Part shown: positions 8,701 through 17,174 of the stretch, one piece after another
Layout of the letters: the number at the start of each line of letters is the position of its first letter
Position numbering within the stretch: position 1 is the stretch's first letter
Assembly: GCA_964429795.1 (NCBI GenBank)
Contig: CAYSCW010000001.1
Location: 202,556-266,555, forward strand
Direction of reading: 5' to 3'
Origin: CAYSCW01 sp964429795
GTDB lineage: Bacteria > Acidobacteriota > Aminicenantia > Aminicenantales > Aminicenantaceae
DNA length: 64,000 bases
The notes under the pieces: model-generated
Database searches by the model: none
Told to the model about the DNA's origin: nothing
What the model saw: the letters and a program-made list of their open reading frames with translations, nothing else
Program-made: the position numbers and the translations under genes

Positions 8701-9663
8701 ATGAAGAGGTCATTGATTAAAGTGGGTTCTGAGATCAAGAGGAAAAGCATCTGTTTTCTCCTGTCCCTTGCTGTCCACTCTCTCCTTTTTTATATCGTTT
8801 TACACCTGGCCTCTCCGGTAAAAGTTTATGATCTCCAAGAGGAGATCACCAATCTCATCATTGTCCCTCCTGAGAAACTGTTCATTCCCCAAGGGTATGA
8901 AGATTTTAAAGGGAGTTACGATTTCGATGAATTGCTGCCGCGAAGAGGATCAGGACAGAGAAGGCCTTCCCGTAGGGGGGAAATATCTGGAGAAGAAAGC
9001 GAGCCTGGAGTTGAAGTCTCGGCTAAAGATACGGGGGGTGTTCTGCCGTCTGGAAGCCGCATGGAAAGCCAAGAAGCTCAAATTCAAGCGGAGCGATGGT
9101 CAGCTCAATCAAAGATGTCTTCAAGATTCAAACTAAAGCTGCCTCGAGACATTAACCCAAACCTTCCTCCAGATGCTGATCTTAATCTCTCCCCTTATTT
9201 TGAAAGAGAAGGGAAGGATCTTTCCAAAATTGACAGAGACAAATTAGAGAAGATTTTATCTCAATATCTTTATACGGATCTTTCAAGAATTCCCGCAGTA
9301 AAAGGAAAGTCTCCTTCAGGAAGCTTTGGAGGCCGTGGAAGTCACGGTGAGGGAAAAGTATCATTCAACATAAAGGGTTACGATATCACACCGTGGGCCA
9401 CTGAAGTGGTGAACAAAATCCAGACAAATTGGATTATTCCTCCTTCCCAGAGTCAGAACATTAAGGGCACAGTCAGGTTTTTTGTGATCATCGACGTCAA
9501 CGGAGAAATCTCGTCCATAGAGATCGTTGAATCGACGGATGTTTCGGTGCTTGATCTTCTGGCTTTGAATGCCATAAATTCAAGCCTTCCCTTTCCCCGC
9601 CTCCCTGATGATTTTCCCTCCAAGAAATTGGAAGCCTATCTTGTGTTTAACTACAATGATTAA
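8701..9663 (+). CDS. TonB-like energy transducer (TonB C-terminal domain protein)
   Basis: About 320 residues from the ATG at 8701. An upstream in-frame ATG at 8641 adds twenty residues and has no ribosome site either. The layout is TonB-like: a short cytoplasmic N-terminus, one membrane helix (ICFLLSLAVHSLLFYIVLHL), a long polar, low-complexity periplasmic spacer, and a C-terminal TonB/TolA-type domain (IQTNWIIPPSQ...GTVRFFVIIDVNGEI...LPFPRLPDDF). By family it would couple inner-membrane proton force to outer-membrane receptors, or act as an AgmX/PglI-like transport or motility component. No ExbB/ExbD genes are nearby. The TATAAT at 8692-8697 could be a -10 box, but it would place the transcript start inside the gene for this start codon. 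Its last 8 bases overlap the next gene, so the two are probably translationally coupled. Confidence 0.8.
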   Translation: MKRSLIKVGSEIKRKSICFLLSLAVHSLLFYIVLHLASPVKVYDLQEEITNLIIVPPEKLFIPQGYEDFKGSYDFDELLPRRGSGQRRPSRRGEISGEESEPGVEVSAKDTGGVLPSGSRMESQEAQIQAERWSAQSKMSSRFKLKLPRDINPNLPPDADLNLSPYFEREGKDLSKIDRDKLEKILSQYLYTDLSRIPAVKGKSPSGSFGGRGSHGEGKVSFNIKGYDITPWATEVVNKIQTNWIIPPSQSQNIKGTVRFFVIIDVNGEISSIEIVESTDVSVLDLLALNAINSSLPFPRLPDDFPSKKLEAYLVFNYND

Positions 9664-10702
9664 AAAATTATTCCTGCTTTTCTTATTGATGAGCATTGTC
9701 CTGCCCTCCAACGCCGATTGGATGAGCGATGTGTCTTCATATTTAAGTAGCGGTGATTATAATGGAGCCGTGGATTACTTGATGAGCCATCCTGAAGAGG
9801 CCGGTAAGGTCCCTAATCCTGTCATATCCGGACTCCTCGCCTATTCCTACCACAAGCTGCAGAATAACAGGATGGAGTATGAGTGGCTGGGAGAGTATTT
9901 CGAAAATTACAGGGGAGAAGAGATCATCTTCGATTTTCTCGATGATGCCACCTATAAAGACATGTTGAATTATTTGATGGTCTGGAAGGCGAAGTACCCC
10001 TTTGTTTCAGAAATGGCATTTGTCAAAAGCGATATCTACCAGGGCCCTTCACCGCCTGATAAATTGATTATTGGCATTGATATCGCGAGCGACACTTATT
10101 ACAAATTATCCGGTGAGGAGGGAGTGATAAAAGGGGGTCTTTTAAAACAGGGCTTTAACTCCATCTCTATAAAGGCCGATGATTTCTTCCAAAAGTCAGG
10201 AATCCGCACCTATTTTCTGGATCTGAAAAAGGGCGATTTGATCGTAAGCAAGGAAGTCGAGATTGATATTCAGATAGAGTCTCCCGTTAAAGTCAAAAGG
10301 AAGATAGAAGTCACTGATAAACCTGTTCCAAACCCTGAATTCAAGATATCTATGTTTGTGGGAGATGAGCTTATCATCGAAAGCAAAAAATTGGCTTATG
10401 AAAACCTGCCTTTGAAACTTCACCTCCCCCCCTGGCCGGAGAATCGAAGTCCTTACGGACCTATCTATGATAATAAATTCGCCTTGAATTCCTTTTCCAT
10501 TCCGGAAGCTGTAGGAGCCTTATATAATTTGTTTAAAGCATTAAAAGATGGGAAAAAAGAAGAGAGCAAGCCAAGGCCTGTTCAGAAGCAGATGCAGATC
10601 AGATCCTCTTTTCTGAGAGAGGGTGTGGGGGGAAAAGCAGAAGAGTTCAGAGCCGTTATTACCCTAAAAACAAAGAATATAAAGGCCGGCGCTTTTTATT
10701 GA
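9656..10702 (+). CDS. Exported protein of unknown function, coupled to the TonB-like gene
   Basis: 348 residues from the ATG at 9656, which overlaps the stop of the TonB-like gene (ATGATTAA arrangement). An earlier in-frame start at 9608 would lie deep inside the upstream gene and lacks a signal peptide. The N-terminus is a signal peptide (KKLFLLFLLMSIVLPSNA). Residues ~20-125 look like helical repeats (SGDYNGAVDYLMSHPEEA; LLAYSYHKLQNN), then a predicted beta-rich domain (~130-250), and finally a basic, low-complexity tail. I do not recognise a family. The tight coupling suggests a periplasmic or outer-membrane partner of the TonB-like protein. Confidence 0.7.
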   Translation: MIKKLFLLFLLMSIVLPSNADWMSDVSSYLSSGDYNGAVDYLMSHPEEAGKVPNPVISGLLAYSYHKLQNNRMEYEWLGEYFENYRGEEIIFDFLDDATYKDMLNYLMVWKAKYPFVSEMAFVKSDIYQGPSPPDKLIIGIDIASDTYYKLSGEEGVIKGGLLKQGFNSISIKADDFFQKSGIRTYFLDLKKGDLIVSKEVEIDIQIESPVKVKRKIEVTDKPVPNPEFKISMFVGDELIIESKKLAYENLPLKLHLPPWPENRSPYGPIYDNKFALNSFSIPEAVGALYNLFKALKDGKKEESKPRPVQKQMQIRSSFLREGVGGKAEEFRAVITLKTKNIKAGAFY

Positions 10703-10818
10703 TCTCATTTCGGCAATACTCTGTTTATGTAAAATAAGCCTTTTTCTTAAGTAGAGGTGAAGGGTCACGTTATAAAATATGAATGTTTTATGTACTTAGG
10801 ACTTCTTGAGGAAGGCTG

Positions 10819-10850
10819 GGGGAGCCAGACTTTCTCAAACCTGGCTCCCC
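10819..10850. terminator. Strong hairpin between convergent genes
   Basis: GGGGAGCCAG (10819-10828) pairs perfectly with CTGGCTCCCC (10841-10850) over a 12-base loop. It lies between two convergent genes, so it may end transcription from both sides. There is no run of T directly behind it on either strand, which weakens the case for an intrinsic terminator. Confidence 0.45.
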
Positions 10851-10916
10851 ATGGATTATTGGTCGCGCTCAAGTTGTGCCGGCTCGTGATCATTAATCCG
10901 AATCCTGGAATGGGCG

Positions 10917-12521
10917 TCATTTGGCTTTCTGCTTAGCCTCTTTTTTCTTTGTCTCTTCTTCGGCTTTTTTCAGTGCCTCTATCTTTTCCATTTTTTCCAG
11001 TTTCTTTTTCAGCTCTGCTTTCTTTTCAGGATCTTCGGTCTCTTCAATCAATTTTTTGAGCTCTTTCTTCTTCTGGTACCATTCTTCATTTATCTCAATG
11101 TTCGAATCGACCTCTACAATTTTATGACTCTTCACCGCAGCGATAACTTCAGCTTTCTCCTCCTTCAGCTTTTTTTTCATCTCTTGAATCTTCAGAAGGT
11201 TCTCTTCAATCTGCTTCTTTTTCTCGGTGTTTTCCTCTTTTTTGAGCATCTCTTCCAGCTTCTTTTCTTTGAGCAGGATAGCTTCTTCTTTCTTTTTCAG
11301 CTCTTTTTCTTTCAGCGCCAGCAATTTTGCCTTGATCAATTTTTTCTTCTCAGGATCGTCTGTGTTTTTCAACAGTTCCTTCAGCTCTTGCTCTTTGGTC
11401 GTTAAGCCTGTTTCTTCGGGAGCCATTTCTTTTAGTCTCTGCAGCGCCAAAAGCTTCTTCTTGATCAACTCTCTCTTTTCTGGATCTTCTGTTTTGGCAA
11501 GCTCTTCTTTGAGTGACTTTTCTTTCTTCATGATTTCTTCTTGTTTCTTCAGCTGTTCTTTCTTTTTTTTCTCAGACTCATCTTGATAGAAAGGGTGGGC
11601 TGTGTCTTTGGAGCCTTCTTGGGTCACTGTTTCATCCTGAGTGTTATTCTGGGCTGTGAGGTCGCCATCTTTTGAGATCTTTGGATCAGCGAAGGCCAGC
11701 ATCAGAAAACAGAACAGCGGGAGAATGAGCAGCACCTTTGCCTTTGCCCATCTTTTAGACTTGTTCTTTGTCATCATGGTTATCCTCCTTTTGATGAGCG
11801 AACGGCTAAAATTGTTTGCGATTTCAAACAATTTCAACCCCACATGCTGCTCCAGGATGAGCAGCTGGTATCTCGCCCTGCTGCAGCCCTGCGCAATGAC
11901 TGCATTGTCAGCCAAGTACTCATGAGTCTCTTTTAAGGATTTTTTGTATGGCCATACAAAAGGATTAAACCATTGGACGATAGTAAGAAGTTCCAGAACA
12001 ATGAGATCTAGGGAATGATGTTGTTTTATATGAGCCAATTCGTGAGCGAGGATTCTTTGAAAATCCCGTTCAGAGATATGGGACTTGTTGATGAAGATAA
12101 AGTTGAAAAAGGAAAAGGGAGCAGAGTCATTTTCTATAAACACAGTCTTTACTTGCTCGTATTTTTGAAAGCCATTTTTCTTTATCAGAAGCAGCAACTG
12201 AGTAAGTTGATACGCAAAACGCACCAGTAAGAGCCCGGCACCCAGGAGAAAAATCAACCAGAGGATATCTGTGATTCCTATAGAGTGAGCATGTACTCCC
12301 GCAGGCTGAGCCAAGACGTACGTTCGTTCTGAAAGGGAGCTTGAGACAAAAGGGGAGGGGATGTTGAGGAGCGGGAGGGTAAATGAAGCAGGGATGGATA
12401 GAAGAAGGAAAAATCTGTTTAGCTTGAAAAAAGTTTCCTTTTTCAGAAAGAGCCAGTAGAGTGAATAGAATAGAGCCAGACAGATACTGGATTCGATGAG
12501 ATACTGAAGAGGACTATTCAT
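10917..12521 (-). CDS. M56-family (BlaR1/MecR1-like) membrane metallopeptidase with a charged repeat tail
   Basis: 534 residues. Three N-terminal membrane segments surround a cytoplasmic peptidase loop with the zinc motif HELAH (His160, Glu161, His164) and a downstream KETHEYLADN that probably supplies the third ligand. A fourth membrane helix follows at ~262-278 (KVLLILPLFCFLMLAFADP). In BlaR1 and MecR1 a penicillin-binding sensor would come next. Here the extracytoplasmic part is instead a 250-residue Lys/Glu-rich predicted coiled coil with four related units around TEDPEKRELIKKKLLAL, TDDPEKKKLIKAKLLAL, ENTEKKKQIEENLLKI and TEDPEKKAELKKKLEKM. Its ATG overlaps the end of the upstream repressor gene by 8 bases. 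By analogy it would cleave the BlaI-like repressor when its sensor is triggered; the trigger is unknown. Confidence 0.85.
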   Translation of the reverse strand: MNSPLQYLIESSICLALFYSLYWLFLKKETFFKLNRFFLLLSIPASFTLPLLNIPSPFVSSSLSERTYVLAQPAGVHAHSIGITDILWLIFLLGAGLLLVRFAYQLTQLLLLIKKNGFQKYEQVKTVFIENDSAPFSFFNFIFINKSHISERDFQRILAHELAHIKQHHSLDLIVLELLTIVQWFNPFVWPYKKSLKETHEYLADNAVIAQGCSRARYQLLILEQHVGLKLFEIANNFSRSLIKRRITMMTKNKSKRWAKAKVLLILPLFCFLMLAFADPKISKDGDLTAQNNTQDETVTQEGSKDTAHPFYQDESEKKKKEQLKKQEEIMKKEKSLKEELAKTEDPEKRELIKKKLLALQRLKEMAPEETGLTTKEQELKELLKNTDDPEKKKLIKAKLLALKEKELKKKEEAILLKEKKLEEMLKKEENTEKKKQIEENLLKIQEMKKKLKEEKAEVIAAVKSHKIVEVDSNIEINEEWYQKKKELKKLIEETEDPEKKAELKKKLEKMEKIEALKKAEEETKKKEAKQKAK

Positions 12522-12900
12522 CTTCTTCGCCCTTTTGCTTTTGTATTTCCTCCTTGATCATTTTTTGAATGGCTTCCAGTTCCTCGACGTTCATGTCTTT
12601 GTCTCTGGCAAAGAAGGAGACCATTTCTTCAAAGGAATTGCTAAAGTAATTTTTCATGATGCTTTTCAGGTAGGCTTTTGTGTATTCTTCCTTGGAAATA
12701 AGGGGGTAGTATTGATGGGTGTTTCCGTAAGCTTTGTGGGAGACGAACCCTTTCTTCTCCAAGATTCTGACGATGGTGGAAACAGTGTTGTAAGCTGGTT
12801 TAGGCTGAGGCAGATATTCGATGATATCTTTGACGAAGCCCTTTTCCACCTTCCATAGGATCTGCATGATTTGTTCTTCGGCTTTGGTAAGTTGTTTCAT
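12514..12900 (-). CDS. BlaI/MecI-family transcriptional repressor
   Basis: 128 residues from the ATG at 12898-12900 (MKQLTKAEEQIMQILWKVEK), the standard start for this family. A TTG six codons earlier lies inside the promoter and is unlikely. The winged helix has the recognition region PAYNTVSTIVRILEKKGFVSH, and the C-terminal half is the dimerisation domain. It is encoded directly before an M56 peptidase and overlaps it by 8 bases, the usual BlaI-BlaR1 pairing. It should bind the two dyads in its own promoter (12918-12951) and be inactivated by proteolysis. No ribosome site precedes the ATG, and the predicted transcript start is only a few bases upstream, so it is probably translated from a leaderless message. 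No beta-lactamase gene is nearby, so the regulon is open. Confidence 0.9.
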   Translation of the reverse strand: MKQLTKAEEQIMQILWKVEKGFVKDIIEYLPQPKPAYNTVSTIVRILEKKGFVSHKAYGNTHQYYPLISKEEYTKAYLKSIMKNYFSNSFEEMVSFFARDKDMNVEELEAIQKMIKEEIQKQKGEEDE

Positions 12901-12909
12901 AGCGCTTAC

Positions 12910-12951
12910 AATGTACAACTAATCAATTAGTTTGTCAACTAATTAATTAGT
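12910..12951 (-). promoter_or_regulatory. Promoter with two operator dyads for the repressor/M56 operon
   Basis: On the reverse strand there is a perfect -35 (TTGACA, 12933-12938), a 17-base spacer and a -10-like TACATT (12910-12915), nine bases before the ATG. Two 14-base palindromes of form ACTAAT-NN-ATTAGT lie at 12918-12931 (inside the spacer) and 12938-12951 (just upstream of the -35), with centres 20 bases apart. This is the expected layout for autorepression by a dimeric BlaI-type repressor. Confidence 0.75.
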
Positions 12952-13145
12952 TTTTTTATTTCTCCTCCTCCTTTCTTATAAACTAATACATCATTTTAAG
13001 CAGTATCGTTGCGCTGGTGAAGTGCTCGAATGTAAGCTCTGGGATATTCTTGAGTACAGAGAGAAAGAATTTGTTATTCTCTTTTTATTTCCTTATCCGT
13101 GTTTCATACTCACAAGACAGAATAGACATGAAGAGAATGAAAAGA

Positions 13146-16100
13146 TCAGGAAGGTTGAAGAGATAATTTACCGAGCTCGGTCTTGACGAAATATTCTGTA
13201 CCCCATACACGAATGGTGTGCTCCCCTGTTGCTTCTTGACCACAAGTGATTATCTTTGGTCCCATTGTCTGGCAGTCATTCGTTTTAATGTGATGAGCTT
13301 TTAAGATTTTATATCCCCACAGATTTTCCCCCGGTGAGATAATGGCCAGACTCTTGCCATCTTTATCTGTTTTGCTTCCAGAAGGAGCAATAGAGAGGAT
13401 AATTCTTCCGTCGAAATAGACGTTAACGCCGGTGATCATTTCTGTGAAGGGCAAGGGGATGATTCGGGTGTGTTGTTTTTTGAAATCAAAAATTCTTATC
13501 ATATAATTTTTTGTTTTCCTTTTATAAGTATCTCTTGTGTCTGTTTCTGTTAGGGCCAGAATTTTTCCGTTGGGGTAGAGCTTGAGATGAGTGATTTTTC
13601 CATCAAAATCCTTTACAGTATTGACTACTGCCTGCTCCACATCCCACTGTTTGAGTGATCTATCCGTGCTTGCTGAGTAAATGCGACCAAAATAATCTAC
13701 TGCCAAAGCTGTGACTTCCTGGCGATGGCCTTTTAAGAGGCGGACGGTTTTTCCCAGGAAATCCCAGATTCTGATCGAGCCTTCCCCGTGGCCTGTAATG
13801 ACTTTGTCTGTGGAAAAAGAAGAACACACAAGGGCAGGAGAGACCATTTTTTTTAGCCTCAACGTCTCGTTACTTTCAAAAGAAATATTTATGAATTCAC
13901 CCTTATAGTTTAACAGAAAGATGTTTCGGCCAAGCAGGGTCATTTCTCTGATTTTTTCCATGAAAGTAAAGAAAATGCGATTGTCGAGAAAGGTGAGAAC
14001 AAAAACGCCGCCCTCTTCGCCGATACCAGCAATCTGGTCCTGTGCGTAAGGGCGAATTTGTTTGGGTTTTAAATCGTTCATTCCTATAGACCCCAGAAGA
14101 TTGGGTTGGCTCGCCAGGTGTTCATTCAAGTCCAATCTGAATTTTCTTTCCCCATGGTCAAAGGCTCTGGTTCGAGTCTTGGGGAGCGCCTCTTCCTTCA
14201 GAGAAAAATTTTCCTGTTGGATTGAGATTGTCTCATCCTCCACTTTTAGGGGGACAGCTTCTTCCTTAAAGTCTCCGATCCTTATCAGATCTCCCCAGGA
14301 ATCAATCCTTCTCTTTTCGAATAATTCTTGTGTTTCTTGGCTGTTGAGCCGGCAAGAAAGAGAGTTGTCTAGGTCATAAAGTACTGTGTTTCCCTCCCTG
14401 TAGAAAAGTGTGTCTTCAAAAGTGGGTTCCTCAAGGAAGGAGAGATGCGTTTTTACGCTTTCTAAGGCGATTTCTCTTTCCTCTAAATTCAGCCTTCTCG
14501 TTGAAAAAGTCGCTCTGAAATTGACGACAGCATCCAATTTTCCTCTGAAGTAAAAAAGATCGATGATCCTTTGAAAATAGTAGCGGTCGCGGCATCCATC
14601 CAGAATAATTATCTTCTTATCGGAGTTCTCTTCAAGAAACTGGTTAAGGAATTCCTCTGGATTGTCTTCTTCTACAGAGAGGGGGTAATCGTGATAATAA
14701 ATCGGGTCGATGTATTTTTTAAGCCATCTCAGTCCAAGAATCCGGTTAAATATTTTTTGGTCTTTTTTTCTATCTCTCATCAAATAGAGGATTTCTTCTG
14801 GCCTAACTTCACCGAATCCGTTGATAATCGACTGACAGAAATATGTTTTGCCTGTTCCAGAATCTCCGTTGACGGCCATGACAACTCTTTTTTTCGTCTG
14901 GATGAAGAAATGGAGCGTTTCAGAGAGTTCGTAGAGTCCTTTTTGAGAGGGCTTTAGCCCCAATATGCTGACCGCTCCCACATTATAGAGATAAAGAGAA
15001 TGAATAAACTCGGGCATATCAATTTTTTTTAAGGAGCTTACACTTTCTTCGAAAATTTTCTTGTTCTTGTTTTTTAATAATTGCAAAAGCGTTATGATAA
15101 TATCCGCACTTACTCCTCTGTACTTTTCTTTTTGTGATTTTCCGATTTCTCCTAATGCCCAGGCGAGATAGGTTTTCAGCTTCGCTGATGGATGTTCTGC
15201 GTATTTTATCAACGTCGGTATGGACTGGAGAGATTCGAGGCCGATTCTGGCGAGAGCCTGGATGGCTTCTTCTTTCTGCTCGATCAAAGGAAAGACTTTT
15301 TTCTCTCCATGAACGGAGAAGATTGCCTCATCTGGCCCCTTTAAAACGTGGGTGATGAATTTAACCGCCTCCGATTCTCTTAAATTCCCCAGCGTGTAGA
15401 TGATATTCACTCTGATTTTTGAATATTGCAGGGGAAATCTCTCCAGAGCTTTGAGCAGCGTTTCAGTGGAGCGAGGATCTTGAAGTATGCTGAGGATAAC
15501 AGAAGCGTTGTACTGGACACCGCTTTCTATTTCTATTTGGTCCTCCATCAGGAGCTGGAGACAAGGACGTAAGAGAGCGGGAGAAGTATGCTCGACAATT
15601 CCCATAGGGGGCTGAATCTTTTCTATGATGAAGGGGAAGATTTCTTCTCTTTTTTCTGGATCCCTTGCTTTCACAAGGAGGCGATCGATTGCCTTTATGA
15701 GCCTGTCTTCTTCTGCTATCGTCTGAGGAATGAGTTGAATAACATCTGCAGATGACGCGTGTAATCGCTTGAGAATCTCAGAGATATATCTTTCGGCTTC
15801 TTTCCCCATTGAGACCGCGTTCATGAGATCATTCATGGAGTGAAGGTGTTGCTCGTATTCCTGGCGCAGTGTGTTGGCTTCCTCATCCCAAACTGGAACA
15901 AAAATATGGCTATTAATGCGGAAGGACTCATACTCGAGTATCCACCATAAAACGGAAAGAATAATCAACAAGGGATAAGTTTTTTTCGGACGGCCACTCA
16001 AAGAATAGGTTTGAATGAGAGCTCTGTCGATTTCTTTCTCTGTTAGATTGGCAGGATTGGATCCAGAGTCGCTGGAAAGAGCCCAAGCAATTTTTTTGGT

Positions 16101-16355
16101 CACGAACCAGGAGTCGCCCTTTAAGAACTGGGGGAAAGCATCCCGGATAAAAGAAGATTGTTTTTCCGCTCCCAGCTTCCAGAGGTAGAAGAGGAATTCG
16201 CTTGAAATACGATTCCTTATCGTTTCTGGGTTGTTCTTCCACTTACCCTTCGAGTCAAGATAAACTAATTTCTTCGGTTCAAATTCTTCAATCAGCCGTC
16301 TCCCAGCCTGGATAAGATTTTCTAATGGTGGTGAGGTCAGGATTTTTTCTTCCAT
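13146..16355 (-). CDS. Large HEAT-repeat / P-loop NTPase / WD40-repeat protein
   Basis: About 1069 residues from the ATG at 16353-16355. An in-frame start at 16439 would overlap the upstream regulator by 64 bases. A short hydrophobic stretch at ~127-142 (YPLLIILSVLWWILEY) may anchor it. Residues ~240-470 are alpha-helical HEAT-like repeats (LLKALERFPLQYSKIRVNII; AIQALARIGLESLQSIPTLI). A P-loop follows at ~495-504 (VNGDSGTGKTYF) with a Walker-B-like KKIIILDGCRD. The C-terminal ~260 residues hold WD40 repeats (GEGSIRIWDFLG, GHRQEVTALAVD, DRSLKQWDVEQ, EHTIRVWGTEY). The ATPase with repeat scaffolds recalls STAND-type signalling proteins, although HEAT repeats come first here. It is the last gene of an operon with a histidine kinase and a response regulator, 20 bases after the regulator's stop. 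Probably an output or scaffold of that pathway; the function itself is unknown. Confidence 0.8.
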   Translation of the reverse strand: MEEKILTSPPLENLIQAGRRLIEEFEPKKLVYLDSKGKWKNNPETIRNRISSEFLFYLWKLGAEKQSSFIRDAFPQFLKGDSWFVTKKIAWALSSDSGSNPANLTEKEIDRALIQTYSLSGRPKKTYPLLIILSVLWWILEYESFRINSHIFVPVWDEEANTLRQEYEQHLHSMNDLMNAVSMGKEAERYISEILKRLHASSADVIQLIPQTIAEEDRLIKAIDRLLVKARDPEKREEIFPFIIEKIQPPMGIVEHTSPALLRPCLQLLMEDQIEIESGVQYNASVILSILQDPRSTETLLKALERFPLQYSKIRVNIIYTLGNLRESEAVKFITHVLKGPDEAIFSVHGEKKVFPLIEQKEEAIQALARIGLESLQSIPTLIKYAEHPSAKLKTYLAWALGEIGKSQKEKYRGVSADIIITLLQLLKNKNKKIFEESVSSLKKIDMPEFIHSLYLYNVGAVSILGLKPSQKGLYELSETLHFFIQTKKRVVMAVNGDSGTGKTYFCQSIINGFGEVRPEEILYLMRDRKKDQKIFNRILGLRWLKKYIDPIYYHDYPLSVEEDNPEEFLNQFLEENSDKKIIILDGCRDRYYFQRIIDLFYFRGKLDAVVNFRATFSTRRLNLEEREIALESVKTHLSFLEEPTFEDTLFYREGNTVLYDLDNSLSCRLNSQETQELFEKRRIDSWGDLIRIGDFKEEAVPLKVEDETISIQQENFSLKEEALPKTRTRAFDHGERKFRLDLNEHLASQPNLLGSIGMNDLKPKQIRPYAQDQIAGIGEEGGVFVLTFLDNRIFFTFMEKIREMTLLGRNIFLLNYKGEFINISFESNETLRLKKMVSPALVCSSFSTDKVITGHGEGSIRIWDFLGKTVRLLKGHRQEVTALAVDYFGRIYSASTDRSLKQWDVEQAVVNTVKDFDGKITHLKLYPNGKILALTETDTRDTYKRKTKNYMIRIFDFKKQHTRIIPLPFTEMITGVNVYFDGRIILSIAPSGSKTDKDGKSLAIISPGENLWGYKILKAHHIKTNDCQTMGPKIITCGQEATGEHTIRVWGTEYFVKTELGKLSLQPS

Positions 16356-16375
16356 AGAAAAAGAATAAGAATGCG

Positions 16376-17140
16376 TCAGGTCAGGACAAGACTCTCCAGA
16401 TCCTTCTCTGTATTGAGAGATTCGATTTGGAGGAGCCATCCTTTTTGATAGGGATCCTTCTTCAGCAGAGTCAGATCCTCTTCTATCCCTTTGTTCACTT
16501 TGATTATCCTTCCGGTTGCTGGAGACCAGACTCGATGGACATTTCTCTCAGCGTCTGTTATTCTAGCGCAAACTTCTCCTTGAAATATGCTTTTGTTTTC
16601 CTGGAGCATTTCAATATGGGTAATAGATCCTATATGCTTGAGAAATTCAAAAAGCACTCCCATGGTAACAAGGTTTTTCCCCTCTTTTCGCAGCCATGTG
16701 TGTCCCTTCATCACATACAGACCTTTAGGAATTTGGGGTGTTGGCTTTTCTCCTCTTTCGGCTTCTTCTTTCTTGAAAGCCCGAGAAACTATGGTCCTCA
16801 GCTCCTGGGGAGTAAATGGTTTAGCAATATAGTCGAAAGCACCAATCTTGACCGATTGAACAGCTGTTTTGATCGTTGGGTAACCGGTGATCATTACCAC
16901 TTTCACCTCCGGTCGAATCGTTTTCAATGAAGTCAAGAGTTCCAGACCGCTTATGCCGGGCATCATCAGATCTGTTATGACCAAATCATAAAGGTTTTCT
17001 TTGTCTTTTTTTATGGCTTCTTCTCCACTTAGGGCCATGTCCACTTCATAATCTTCGGATAGAATAACCTGACGGATGCTTTTGCAAACATTTATTTCAT
17101 CGTCGACAACTAAAATTTTTCTTTTCATTTTTTCTATCAT
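16376..17140 (-). CDS. Response regulator with C-terminal GcvH-like (lipoyl-type) domain
   Basis: 254 residues from the ATG at 17138-17140, which has AGGAGG five bases upstream. An ATG at 17164 would be poorly spaced. Residues ~7-120 form a CheY receiver: acidic pocket in LVVDDE, phosphate acceptor Asp57 in VITDLMMPG, Thr in VMITGYP and Lys107 in YIAKPF. Residues ~140-245 match the glycine-cleavage H-protein fold (GVLFEFLKHIGSITHIEML; VWSPATGRIIKVNKGI; DPYQKGWLLQIE). The lysine that carries lipoate in true GcvH is replaced by Arg199 (in DAERNVHRVWSP), so it is unlikely to be lipoylated. There is no DNA-binding domain, so output is probably through protein contacts. It lies 34 bases behind the kinase and just ahead of the HEAT/P-loop/WD40 gene. 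Confidence 0.85.
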   Translation of the reverse strand: MIEKMKRKILVVDDEINVCKSIRQVILSEDYEVDMALSGEEAIKKDKENLYDLVITDLMMPGISGLELLTSLKTIRPEVKVVMITGYPTIKTAVQSVKIGAFDYIAKPFTPQELRTIVSRAFKKEEAERGEKPTPQIPKGLYVMKGHTWLRKEGKNLVTMGVLFEFLKHIGSITHIEMLQENKSIFQGEVCARITDAERNVHRVWSPATGRIIKVNKGIEEDLTLLKKDPYQKGWLLQIESLNTEKDLESLVLT

Positions 17141-17174
17141 TCTTGCCTCCTGACCTATTTTCATCCTTTCCCTA

